Source: Abiotrophia defectiva ATCC 49176
GTDB taxonomy: Bacteria > Bacillota > Bacilli > Lactobacillales > Aerococcaceae
Direction of reading: 5' to 3'
NCBI RefSeq assembly: GCF_037041345.1
Contig: NZ_CP146287.1
Coordinates: forward strand, 1,305,501 to 1,369,500
Length of the DNA: 64,000 nt
In this document: piece after piece, positions 38,134-45,890 of the stretch
How the letters are laid out: each line of letters starts with the position of its first letter
Position numbering within the stretch: the first letter of the stretch is position 1
Made by a program: the position numbers and the translations under genes
Notes under the pieces: generated by a model
Database searches by the model: none
What the model saw: only the letters and a program-made list of their open reading frames with translations
What the model was told of the DNA's origin: nothing

Positions 38134-39288
38134 TTAGCTCAAATGCTTATGTAAGAGGCTTAAAGCTTCATAGACGACAATGCTAGCCTGAACCTGGTAA
38201 GGTCGCTGGCCTAGGTAGACTGGTCGCTCTAGGCGTTGGCCTGACGGTTTGACTAAAATCAGCATTGCCTGATCTTGATCTTGCTGATAGTTGACTAAGC
38301 AGAAAGTGTCTTGTGCTAAGTCTTGACTTAGAGAGGCTAAACTCGCTTCTAAGTTTGCTGCTGTCACTTCTTGAATATAGCCTCGCTGGTAAACAGCCGC
38401 CTCAGGATCTTGCTGGCGTAGGCGACTTGCTAGCTGACCATAGGTAAAGCCTTCTAGACTTACTAGTCGCTGACCTCCTTCTGCCATTTTACCTAAGACA
38501 TAGCCCGCGAAATCAAAGTCTTCCCCCTGCCCCATATAATAATCGCCAGCCAGGCCAATAAGCTCCTGAGCCAAGGCCTGATTAAGGGCATGAGCGCCTT
38601 GGGAGGTTGCAGCATTGGCTGTCAAACGCACCGCGATATGACGTGGCTTGGCATAGAGCCCTAGGGTAGGATTGCTTTGCTCTGCAATGGGTTGGGCCAA
38701 AATTTGGGCTAGTTTAGATTCCCCAATGCCAAAAAAATTAAGATAGAGCGACTCCATGGCCTCTTGCTTACCTAACTGTTTAGCTAAATCCGGTAGGACT
38801 TCTTGCTTGAGCATTTGATTCATCTCATAAGGCGGACCAGGCAAGAGAATGTAGGTCACCCCTTCATGTTGGTAGACAGAACCACATGCTAAGCCATAGG
38901 CATTCCACAGGGCCTTGCCCCCTTTCAAAGTAAGAACCTGCAGCAAGTCAATTGGCACACATTCCTGCCCCTCATGAGCTAAATGCTGGTTTAACTTAGC
39001 CAGTTGGCGCGGATCCTCTTCCAAGGTTGTCCCAACAAAGGCCGCCACCACTTGCTTGGTAATATCATCATGAGTAGGACCCAGACCGCCAGTTAAAATG
39101 ACCAAGTCTGAACGCGAGTGCGCTAGTGCTAAGGCTTGGGTCATACGCTCCCAGTTATCCCCCACTGTCTGCTGATAATAAGTGCCAATGCCAATGGCTA
39201 ATAATTGCTTAGCAATATCACTCGCATTACTGTTGACCACATAACCCATCAAAAGTTCTGTTCCGACTGAAATAAGTTCTGCCCTCAT
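38134..39288 (-). CDS. cinA: CinA-like protein with a degenerate C-terminal amidase domain
   Basis: CinA proteins join an N-terminal MoaB/MogA-like pyrophosphatase domain to a C-terminal NMN amidohydrolase (PncC) domain. In this 384-residue protein the first domain is intact (MRAELISVGTELLMGYVVNS, LTGGLGPTHDDITK, LLPGPPYEM). In the second, the AESCTGG catalytic-serine motif is replaced around 277-284 by SLEGFTYG, and the rest is poorly conserved, so deamidase activity is doubtful. The second of two adjacent ATGs is chosen on ribosome-site spacing. It lies upstream of recA, the classic competence-era neighbourhood. Confidence 0.88.
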   Translation of the reverse strand: MRAELISVGTELLMGYVVNSNASDIAKQLLAIGIGTYYQQTVGDNWERMTQALALAHSRSDLVILTGGLGPTHDDITKQVVAAFVGTTLEEDPRQLAKLNQHLAHEGQECVPIDLLQVLTLKGGKALWNAYGLACGSVYQHEGVTYILLPGPPYEMNQMLKQEVLPDLAKQLGKQEAMESLYLNFFGIGESKLAQILAQPIAEQSNPTLGLYAKPRHIAVRLTANAATSQGAHALNQALAQELIGLAGDYYMGQGEDFDFAGYVLGKMAEGGQRLVSLEGFTYGQLASRLRQQDPEAAVYQRGYIQEVTAANLEASLASLSQDLAQDTFCLVNYQQDQDQAMLILVKPSGQRLERPVYLGQRPYQVQASIVVYEALSLLHKHLS

Positions 39289-39463
39289 CATACCCCTCCT
39301 TATATATATAGACCAAAAGCCTAGCTATCGCATTTTTTTTGCAGGCCTTTTTCACTTCTTTTATTATAGCCTATCCCTGAAGCCTTAGGCTAGTAGGATT
39401 GCTTAAGGTTTAGCGTTTTATACATTTTTTATAAGTCAGCCAATCAACCACTTCTAAAGCCAT

Positions 39464-39493
39464 ATAAAAAGCACCTAGCTAACTAGGTGCTTG
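39464..39493 (-). terminator. Terminator after the YwaF-like gene
   Basis: A 10 bp perfect stem (39469-39478 with 39483-39492) is followed on the minus strand by TTTTAT. Confidence 0.85.
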
Positions 39494-39497
39494 AAAC

Positions 39498-40199
39498 TTA
39501 GTTTTCAAGATAAATTTCCTGAGGTCTTAAGGCTTGTTTGGCCTTCCAGTTGGCCACTAGGTAGTCTGCTACAAGTAGGGCCACAATTAAGACCAAACTG
39601 ACTGCTAAATAAATCACCCAGAGTGGGCTACCCGTTATAAAAGGTGGTTCACTGAGCAAGCCATAATTGCCACCTGTCAGTATATTAACCAGCACTAAAC
39701 CGGCATTAATCGCCAAAGTGATAACTGCCAATTGCCAGCGCTTGAGTAGATTAGGTTGATAATTTTTGAAGAGGTAAATAAGGGCATTGACCCACAAGGC
39801 ATAGTGTCCCACTAAGAAAGAAAAACTGGTAACATGCGGGAAATCATAGGGGTCGAAAACCGGATAGACCAAGGCGAAGAAGGCACCACTAGCCCCGAGT
39901 AAAGCGAAATATTGCTTGAAACGCGATTTGCCTGGCCATAGAACCAGGGCAAACATGGCCAAACGACAATGATAAAGTGGCAAGCTATTTGAGATAGGTA
40001 GGGAATAAACCACATACCAGGTATAGAGAACGGTCAATTGGATAATTTGTATAATTCGGAAGGTCTTAACATAGGCAGGATCGCGATATTTTCGTAAGGT
40101 TGTCCAACCGAGCGCGACCAAAAGTCCGACAATGACCAAGAACCAGCCCAAGGAAATGGCAGGCGGCGCGGACTGAGTAGTTGTCAAAAAATCTTTCAT
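39498..40199 (-). CDS. YwaF-like integral membrane protein (TIGR02206 type)
   Basis: A 233-residue protein with about six or seven membrane helices and unknown function. It has the family's conserved LPLYHCRLAMF in the middle, plus FPHVTSFSFLVGHYALWVNA. It may be a transporter-like or enzyme-associated membrane protein, but nothing in the sequence gives a substrate. AGGAGG is 10 bases before the ATG. The gene is monocistronic, with a good -35/-10 promoter and its own terminator, between cinA and zwf. Confidence 0.78.
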   Translation of the reverse strand: MKDFLTTTQSAPPAISLGWFLVIVGLLVALGWTTLRKYRDPAYVKTFRIIQIIQLTVLYTWYVVYSLPISNSLPLYHCRLAMFALVLWPGKSRFKQYFALLGASGAFFALVYPVFDPYDFPHVTSFSFLVGHYALWVNALIYLFKNYQPNLLKRWQLAVITLAINAGLVLVNILTGGNYGLLSEPPFITGSPLWVIYLAVSLVLIVALLVADYLVANWKAKQALRPQEIYLEN

Positions 40200-40273
40200 A
40201 GGCGAAAGGCCTCCTTATAACATGATCTTGCTCATCATATAATGTCACAGGTCTCTGAGCCATGTGTTCCTTT

Positions 40274-40302
40274 ATTATACCCAGTCCACCCTTTTCTCGC
40301 AA
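40274..40302 (-). promoter_or_regulatory. Promoter of the YwaF-like gene
   Basis: On the minus strand, -35 TTGCGA (40297-40302) and -10 TATAAT (40274-40279) are 17 bp apart, leaving a leader of about 70 bases. Confidence 0.65.
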
Positions 40303-40346
40303 GAGGAACTTTGCCACAAAAAAGTTGCTTGTTCCAAGCACCTACA

Positions 40347-40376
40347 TTGTCTAATCTAGGACTGATAGGTTATAAT
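40347..40376 (+). promoter_or_regulatory. zwf promoter
   Basis: -35 TTGTCT (40347-40352) and -10 TATAAT (40371-40376) are separated by 18 bp. Confidence 0.65.
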
Positions 40377-40402
40377 ACAAGTGAATGAATTGGAGGTATC
40401 CC

Positions 40403-41836
40403 ATGAAAGAACAACCTATCCTTTTAACCCTCTTTGGGGCTACGGGTGACTTGGCTTTCCGCAAGCTCTACCCTGCTATTTACCAACTCTATCGCAGTGG
40501 CCGTCTATCTCAGAATTTTGCTTTGATTGGGACTGCCCGTCGTCCATGGTCTGATGAGTATTTCCGTCAAGTCATTGTAGACAGTGTAGGCGCTCAGGCG
40601 CTTAGCCCTGACCACGTTCAGGAATTCGCCTCCCACTTCTATTATCTATCCCACGATGTTCAAAATACCGAACACTATGACCAACTCAAGCAATTAGCGG
40701 ACCGGCTCGATGCCACTTACCAAACCCAAGGTAATCGCCTCTTCTACCTGTCCATGTCCCCCACCTTCTTCCCTATTATTGCTGAGCATATTAAATCGCA
40801 AGGTCTTTTGGCATCAGGCTTTAACCGCCTCATTATCGAAAAACCATTTGGGCATGACCTAGCTTCTGCTCAAGAATTGCAAGATAAACTCAACGTGGCC
40901 TTCGATGAATCGCAAATCTACCGTATTGACCACTATCTGGGTAAAGAACTGGTTCAAGCCCTCTACCACTTGCGTTTCCACAACCAACTTTTCCGTCATA
41001 CCTGGAATAAGGATCATATCGCCAGCATCCAAATTTCCTTACCTGAAATGGTGGGGGTTGAAGAACGAGCTGGCTATTACGACCACTCTGGCGCTAGCCG
41101 CGACATGGTTCAAAACCACATGCTCCAACTGCTCGCCCTGCTTACCATGGCAGAACCTGCCTCCAACCAAACAGCAGATATTCAGGCAGCTAAATATCGT
41201 AGCCTAGCCAACCTACATCACTATTCTGACGCTCAAGAATGTCAAGCGAGTGTAGTTCGTGGCCAATACAGCGCTCAAGGCGACCTCAAGGGCTATCTGG
41301 AAGAAGAAGGCGTTGATCCTACATCCCGTACTGAAACCTATTTTGCTGCCAAAGTGATGCTAGATTTGCCAGAATGGGAAGGTGTTCCTTTCTATCTGCG
41401 GACCGGCAAGCGCCTCAATCAGAAGGCAACCATGGTGGATGTCCTCTATCGTCCAACCCAAGAAGGCTTGGAAGGCGACCAGCTCCGCATTGAAATCGCC
41501 CCTGACCTGGGCTACACTCTCTGGCTCAACACAAAAGCCATTGGCTACAGCCAGGATAGCCACCGCGTGCCACTTAGCTTCCGCTACAATTCAGAAGAAT
41601 TGGCAGAAAGTCCAGATGACTACGCACGCTTAATTTTCGAAGCTAGCCAAGGTGATCGCGAACACTTTACTCAATGGTGTGAAGTGGCCGCTGCCTGGAA
41701 ATTCTTGGATAATATTCAAGCCTATTGGACTGCTGATACTAAGACACCACTAGCCCAGTATCCAGCTGGCAGTCATGGCCCTCAAGAAGCCGACGACCTC
41801 TTAGCCCGCGACGGTTTTGAATGGCTCCTTAAATAA
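40403..41836 (+). CDS. zwf: Glucose-6-phosphate 1-dehydrogenase
   Basis: Oxidises glucose-6-phosphate to 6-phosphogluconolactone with NADP+, opening the oxidative pentose phosphate pathway. The 477-residue protein has the coenzyme-binding FGATGDLAFRKLYPA, the active-site RIDHYLGKELVQ and the substrate-binding IEKPFGHDL and FYLRTGKRL. GGAGG lies 6 bases before the ATG at 40403, which is better than an upstream in-frame ATG. It is monocistronic, with a terminator and then a repeat array. The next pathway enzyme (gnd) is not in the window. Confidence 0.96.
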   Translation: MKEQPILLTLFGATGDLAFRKLYPAIYQLYRSGRLSQNFALIGTARRPWSDEYFRQVIVDSVGAQALSPDHVQEFASHFYYLSHDVQNTEHYDQLKQLADRLDATYQTQGNRLFYLSMSPTFFPIIAEHIKSQGLLASGFNRLIIEKPFGHDLASAQELQDKLNVAFDESQIYRIDHYLGKELVQALYHLRFHNQLFRHTWNKDHIASIQISLPEMVGVEERAGYYDHSGASRDMVQNHMLQLLALLTMAEPASNQTADIQAAKYRSLANLHHYSDAQECQASVVRGQYSAQGDLKGYLEEEGVDPTSRTETYFAAKVMLDLPEWEGVPFYLRTGKRLNQKATMVDVLYRPTQEGLEGDQLRIEIAPDLGYTLWLNTKAIGYSQDSHRVPLSFRYNSEELAESPDDYARLIFEASQGDREHFTQWCEVAAAWKFLDNIQAYWTADTKTPLAQYPAGSHGPQEADDLLARDGFEWLLK

Positions 41837-41839
41837 GAT

Positions 41840-41876
41840 GAAAAGAGTTTAGGACTTGAGCCTAAACTCTTTTTTG
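41840..41876 (+). terminator. Terminator after zwf
   Basis: A 10 bp perfect stem (41844-41853 with 41861-41870) is followed by TTTTT, with AAAA before it. Confidence 0.9.
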
Positions 41877-41887
41877 CTGTCTTTGAG

Positions 41888-42167
41888 CTAGTGGTCTACT
41901 TTGAAAAGTGTGCCACTGACTCTGGGTTTTGTGACGCTTTTGAGGCAATCGACTACTTTCTTGGCATGCTAGTGGTCCACTCCGCCGAGTGGACCACTAG
42001 CTCTGGACATTTGTGACTTTTTGAGGGAAATCTGCCACTTTCTTGACACGCCAGTGGTCCACTCAACGGAGTGGGCCACTAGCTCTGGATATTTGTTGCT
42101 TTTTGAGGGAAATCTGCCACTTTCTTGGCGTGCTAGTGGTCCACTCCGCCGAGTGGACCACTGGCTC
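41888..42167. repeat. Tandem array of 81-82 bp units, each led by a 32 bp hairpin
   Basis: Units begin at 41888, 41969, 42051 and 42133; the last is only the hairpin part. Units 2 and 3 match at about 71 of 82 positions. Each starts with an inverted repeat of 14 bp arms and a 4-base loop (exact in 41969-42000, nearly exact in 42051-42082 and 42133-42164, decayed in unit 1). A conserved linker of about 50 bp follows. The array fills most of the 394 bp gap between the convergent genes zwf and nrnA. The only open reading frames across it are made of the repeat itself. The function is unknown. Confidence 0.88.
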
Positions 42168-42188
42168 CATCTTTCCAGACACAAAAAA

Positions 42189-42216
42189 CCCATTATATCA
42201 TATATGATATAATGGG
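42189..42216. repeat. 28 bp perfect palindrome, copy 2 (probable bidirectional terminator)
   Basis: Identical to the palindrome at 2825-2852 (CCCATTATATCA half plus its complement), with A6 on the left and TTTTC on the right. It lies 14 bases after the nrnA stop in the minus direction and may end nrnA transcripts. Confidence 0.75.
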
Positions 42217-42230
42217 TTTTCTTCATCATG

Positions 42231-43217
42231 TTAAACTTCTTGCTCAAGCTCTTGGCGATATGCTAGAACAGCTTGCGTTAACTCTTCTACAATGGCTTGT
42301 CGCTCAGCTAAACTATGGGCATTAGCGCCACTAGCCATGGGATGGCCACCGCCATCATAATTGGCTGCAATCCCGTTGATGACAGGCCCTTTGGAACGAA
42401 TACGGCAACGATAGTGGTCGCCATTGCCTTCTTGTTGAACGAAAATGACCCAAGACATGACGCCTTCGATACGACCCGGCAAGGTCACCGCAATCTGAGT
42501 TTGTTCTTCACTAATACCAAAAGCCTTAATGTCTTCTTGGCTAATAGTCACCCAGGCGATACCTGCTTCATTAATGGACATGGTCTCATAGATATGTCCT
42601 TGGAATTTGGCTTCTTCAAAACTCAATCGCATAAAACGGTCACTAATCTCAAAGGATGAGAAGTCATATTGTTTAAGCCAAGCGGCGACTTCCAAGGTCC
42701 GTGAGGTGGTTGACTCATAGAGGAAGCGAGCCGTATCAGATACCATACCAGTATAGAGCAGGCGCGCTGCTTGATCCTGCATAGGCAGCTGGTCACCTAG
42801 GTGGCGACTGATTTCGGCAATGATCTCGCAAGTTGAACTGGCAATCGGGTGGACAATTTGAAGTTGCCCGTAGTCATCAACAGGAGGATGGTGGTCAATT
42901 TTGACCAAAGTCGCACCCTTGTCATAATGATCGCCGTCAATCCGAGGTTGGTTGGCGGTATCACAGACAATAACCAGGGCACCTTGGTAGTCGGCGGCTG
43001 TCACCTTGTCCATGGCGCCAATCCACTTGAGCCCTTGAGTTGTCGTGCCGGCCGCTAAGACGCGTTTGTCAGGGAAAGTCGATTCAATCAGCGACTTGAG
43101 TCCTAATTGGGAGCCGATAGCATCCGGATCAGGCCTCACATGACGGTGAATGATAATGGTTTGGGCTGCTTGAATTAATTGGATGAGGGCTTGTGCCTCG
43201 TGATGTTCAATATACAT
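42231..43217 (-). CDS. nrnA: DHH-DHHA1 oligoribonuclease / pAp phosphatase
   Basis: NrnA degrades very short RNAs and dephosphorylates 3'-phosphoadenosine-5'-phosphate. The 328-residue protein has the Mn-binding HRHVRPDPDAIGSQLGL, VIVCDTANQPR, DHHPPVDD and GMVSDTARF motifs. The C-terminal DHHA1 domain has the substrate-binding YDGGGHPMASGA. It follows ytoI after 30 bases; the B. subtilis pair ytoI and ytqI (nrnA) sit in the same neighbourhood. Confidence 0.95.
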   Translation of the reverse strand: MYIEHHEAQALIQLIQAAQTIIIHRHVRPDPDAIGSQLGLKSLIESTFPDKRVLAAGTTTQGLKWIGAMDKVTAADYQGALVIVCDTANQPRIDGDHYDKGATLVKIDHHPPVDDYGQLQIVHPIASSTCEIIAEISRHLGDQLPMQDQAARLLYTGMVSDTARFLYESTTSRTLEVAAWLKQYDFSSFEISDRFMRLSFEEAKFQGHIYETMSINEAGIAWVTISQEDIKAFGISEEQTQIAVTLPGRIEGVMSWVIFVQQEGNGDHYRCRIRSKGPVINGIAANYDGGGHPMASGANAHSLAERQAIVEELTQAVLAYRQELEQEV

Positions 43218-43247
43218 AGTAGTTTTCTACTTCCTTACTCGCTAAAC

Positions 43248-44558
43248 TTAGTTACGTTCAATCATTTGGCTGGTAATAATGGCCTTGGCCACCAGACTAT
43301 TCTCGTGGAAAACATCCACCTGGGTTAGGGCCGCCCGACGGTTGTGGTTGAAGACATGACCCTTAAATTGAATTTCATTGCCGATTTGGATGAGGTTGAA
43401 ATAATGAAGGTCAATCTTCTCGATAACACTGTTGAGATGTGTCAACTCAAAGACCTTGCGATCCGTCACTTGGGCAATCAGTTCAGTCAGAACCCCATAG
43501 GAAATCGTCCCAAAGTTGCCAATCATCTGAGGTTGTACGAAGGCTTGGAAATCATAGTCCGTGACTTCACTGGCCTCTTCTAACTGGGCCGTAATGTCTT
43601 CTTCAAAGGTATGCACCATTTGCGGTTGCTGTTGGACCACTTGAATGGCCTTGGAGACTTCCTCACGCGTCACCACCCCAAGCAGTTGAAGATTATCTTC
43701 TACCACCGGAATCATCTCGATATCCTGCCAAATCATCTTATGCGAGACACTGGCCACCGACATATGCGTCTTAACAGTCACCGGATTCTTGGTCATGACC
43801 CGCTCCAACTGAATGGACTCTTGCTTACCTTGGACATCCTTAGCGGCCACCACCCCAATCAAACGTTGGTTATAGCAGACAGGAAAACGTTCCTGTCCCG
43901 TTTCTTCCATTAAGCGATTGAAGTCAGCTACCGAATCACTTGGCGCTAGAAGTGGCACCTGAGACAGTGGTGTGTAGATATCCCGAATGGTCATGATTTC
44001 CTTCTTAATCATCTGATCCGCCATGGACCGGTTGATGATGGTCGCTACCGTAAAGGTATCGAAGGTGGTGGAAATCACTGGCAAATTACGTTCATTGGCC
44101 AAACTAATGACCTGGTCACTGGCCTTGAAGCCCCCGGTAATGAGTACCGCCACGCCCTTTTCCAAGGCAAAGAGTTGGACGTCTTCCCGGTTCCCCACAA
44201 TAATCAAGGAATCATCAGTAAAGTAACGCTCCATAGCGTCCTTGGTCATGGCCCCAATGATGAATTTAGACAGATGTTGGGTTAGCCCTTGGCTGCCGCC
44301 TTGGACCTCTCCTTCAATAATTTGCACCACTTCACCAAAGGTTAGCATTTCCGGCGAATATTTTTGCTTCTTCTCAATACGAATGGTCCCAACCCGCTCA
44401 ATGGTCGAGACAATCCCTAGTACTTCGGCGTCCTTAATGGCCCGATAGGCCGTCCCTTCACTCATCTTGAGATGCTTGGCAATCCCTCGAACCGAGATTT
44501 TATCCCCGATGGGGAGGGATTCAATGTATTGGATAATCAGATCATGTTTGGTTGCCAT
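43248..44558 (-). CDS. ytoI: YtoI-like regulator: HTH, DRTGG, CBS pair and HotDog domains
   Basis: A 436-residue multidomain protein. Residues 1-60 form a winged-helix DNA-binding domain (ISVRGIAKHLKMSEGTAYRA). About 70-185 is a DRTGG-type domain (SLIIVGNREDVQLFALEKG, VAVLITGGFKAS). About 190-310 is a CBS pair (RDIYTPLSQVPLLAPSDSV, VMTKNPVTVKTHMSV), and about 320-430 is a HotDog-fold thioesterase-like domain (ISYGVLTELIAQV, HYFNLIQIGNEIQFKG). The likely role is a ligand-sensing transcription factor with unknown ligand. A large palindrome overlaps its own promoter, which suggests self-regulation. It is followed by nrnA. Confidence 0.88.
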   Translation of the reverse strand: MATKHDLIIQYIESLPIGDKISVRGIAKHLKMSEGTAYRAIKDAEVLGIVSTIERVGTIRIEKKQKYSPEMLTFGEVVQIIEGEVQGGSQGLTQHLSKFIIGAMTKDAMERYFTDDSLIIVGNREDVQLFALEKGVAVLITGGFKASDQVISLANERNLPVISTTFDTFTVATIINRSMADQMIKKEIMTIRDIYTPLSQVPLLAPSDSVADFNRLMEETGQERFPVCYNQRLIGVVAAKDVQGKQESIQLERVMTKNPVTVKTHMSVASVSHKMIWQDIEMIPVVEDNLQLLGVVTREEVSKAIQVVQQQPQMVHTFEEDITAQLEEASEVTDYDFQAFVQPQMIGNFGTISYGVLTELIAQVTDRKVFELTHLNSVIEKIDLHYFNLIQIGNEIQFKGHVFNHNRRAALTQVDVFHENSLVAKAIITSQMIERN

Positions 44559-44581
44559 ATAGTCACCTTCTCTTTAGACAC

Positions 44582-44619
44582 AAAATAACTGTTATACTTC
44601 ATATTATAACAGTTATTTT
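44582..44619 (-). promoter_or_regulatory. Palindromic operator over the ytoI promoter
   Basis: Perfect 15 bp arms (44582-44596 and 44605-44619; half-site AAAATAACTGTTATA) surround an 8-base centre. On the minus strand the right arm contains the extended -10 TGTTATAAT (44603-44611). A protein bound here would cover the ytoI promoter, and YtoI itself is the natural candidate. The same structure could also help end dinP transcripts. Confidence 0.65.
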
Positions 44620-44638
44620 AAAAAGTAACAGACCTGTT

Positions 44639-45760
44639 TTACATTTTTTCAAAAGATAATTGTGTATTGACCTTATCGAGCTGAATTAGCCCAGCCGTTG
44701 AGACACCTAGTAGGCGAACAGTCTTATGCAGATGCCCATGAAGCTCCCAGAGTTCCTGCACCGCTTGGCTAATCACCTCCACATCTTGGCTAGGAGAGCC
44801 CAAGGATAGTTGACGCGTTAAGGTCTCGAAATCATCATAGCGAATCTTAAGCGTCACGGTCTGGGCGTGGAAATTCTTGGCCTTTAAGATTGCCACCACC
44901 CGCTTAGTCAGCTGGGTCAAGGCATCTAGAACCCCCTCTTCTTCCGCCAGAAACTGAATGAAGGTAGTCTCCTTGCCAATGGACTTGCGCTCACGATGGG
45001 GCTGGACTGGCGCATCATGGACCCCCCGCACCTTGTAGTAGAGGGATTTTCCCATTTTACCAAAATGTTCAATCAGGTCTTCTAATTCAATTGCTCGCAA
45101 ATCCGCCCCTGTCATAATCCCCCTCTGGTGAAAATAAGGTACTGACTGCCGCCCCACCCCATAGAACTTATCAATGGGTAGGTCATCTAAAAATTCCAAG
45201 GCTTGATCAGGTGTCACCACCGTAATGCCAAAGGGCTTACGGTAGTCAGAGGCAATTTTGGCTAGGAACTTGTTATAGGACACCCCAATCGAACAGGTTA
45301 GGTTGAGTTCTGCCTTAATTTGAGCTTGAATACGCTGGGCTAAGTAGGTCGCACTTTGGATGCCCAGCTTATTATGGGTCACATCCAGGTAGGCCTCGTC
45401 CAGGGACATGGGCTCAATCAAGTCCGTGTACTGGGCAAAAATCGCCCGAATCTGCTGAGACACTTCCTGATAGTGAGACCAATCGCCCGCAATAAAGACC
45501 GCATGGGGACAACGTTTAAAGGCTTCAGCAGCCGTCATGGCCGAATGGATGCCATATTCACGAGCCTTATAGTTGCAAGTAGAGACGATGCCCCGGCCAC
45601 CAGTTAACTTAGGATGCTTGGCAATCACAATAGGTTTGTGAGCAATCGCTGGATTATCCCGCGCCTCGACATTGGCATAGAAGGCATCCATATCCACATG
45701 CAGTATCTTTCGTGATGTGTCCGGCACCGGATCCTTAAACTCTAAAATCCCATAGCGCAT
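44639..45760 (-). CDS. dinP: DNA polymerase IV (Y-family, DinB/DinP)
   Basis: An error-prone translesion polymerase. The 373-residue protein has the Y-family active site HVDMDAFYANVEARDNP, EPMSLDEAYLDVT (catalytic D-E), CSIGVSYNKFLAKIASD and a helix-hairpin-helix thumb, then a little-finger domain. The ATG at 45760 is chosen: GGAGG is 6 bases upstream. An earlier in-frame ATG at 45784 would leave a leader of only about 5 bases from the predicted transcript start. Expression is under a LexA-box promoter. Confidence 0.94.
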   Translation of the reverse strand: MRYGILEFKDPVPDTSRKILHVDMDAFYANVEARDNPAIAHKPIVIAKHPKLTGGRGIVSTCNYKAREYGIHSAMTAAEAFKRCPHAVFIAGDWSHYQEVSQQIRAIFAQYTDLIEPMSLDEAYLDVTHNKLGIQSATYLAQRIQAQIKAELNLTCSIGVSYNKFLAKIASDYRKPFGITVVTPDQALEFLDDLPIDKFYGVGRQSVPYFHQRGIMTGADLRAIELEDLIEHFGKMGKSLYYKVRGVHDAPVQPHRERKSIGKETTFIQFLAEEEGVLDALTQLTKRVVAILKAKNFHAQTVTLKIRYDDFETLTRQLSLGSPSQDVEVISQAVQELWELHGHLHKTVRLLGVSTAGLIQLDKVNTQLSFEKM

Positions 45761-45795
45761 GATGCCCCTCCTCTCCCCTGTCATACTTCTCCTCT

Positions 45796-45824
45796 AGTAT
45801 ACGAAAATTTGTTCGTATTTTCAA
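45796..45824 (-). promoter_or_regulatory. dinP promoter with embedded LexA box
   Basis: On the minus strand, -35 TTGAAA (45819-45824) and -10 TATACT (45796-45801) are 17 bp apart. The -10 and its flank (CGTATACTAGAG) are identical to those of the SOS promoter at 24516. Confidence 0.8.
45802..45815 (-). promoter_or_regulatory. LexA box of dinP
   Basis: CGAACAAATTTTCG matches CGAACRNRYGTTCG with one change (G to T in the second half). It fills the promoter spacer. Confidence 0.68.
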
Positions 45825-45850
45825 GTAGTGAGCTTGCCCCAGACAGCAAT

Positions 45851-45886
45851 AAAAGGCAAGTAGCTAGATAGCTTGCTTGCCTTTTT
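45851..45886 (-). terminator. Terminator after the ABC transporter genes
   Basis: A 10 bp outer stem (45851-45860 with 45876-45885), extended inward, with T-rich ends on both strands. Confidence 0.82.
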
Positions 45887-45890
45887 ATCA

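Noticed and set aside
41888-42167. CRISPR array
   Set aside because: The stretches between hairpins are themselves conserved between units (about 87 percent), so they are not spacers, and no cas genes are present.
41969-42247. A 92-codon open frame on the minus strand (and a 63-codon plus-strand frame) across the repeat array
   Set aside because: The predicted proteins are translations of the tandem repeat and the palindrome, with no ribosome site or family similarity.
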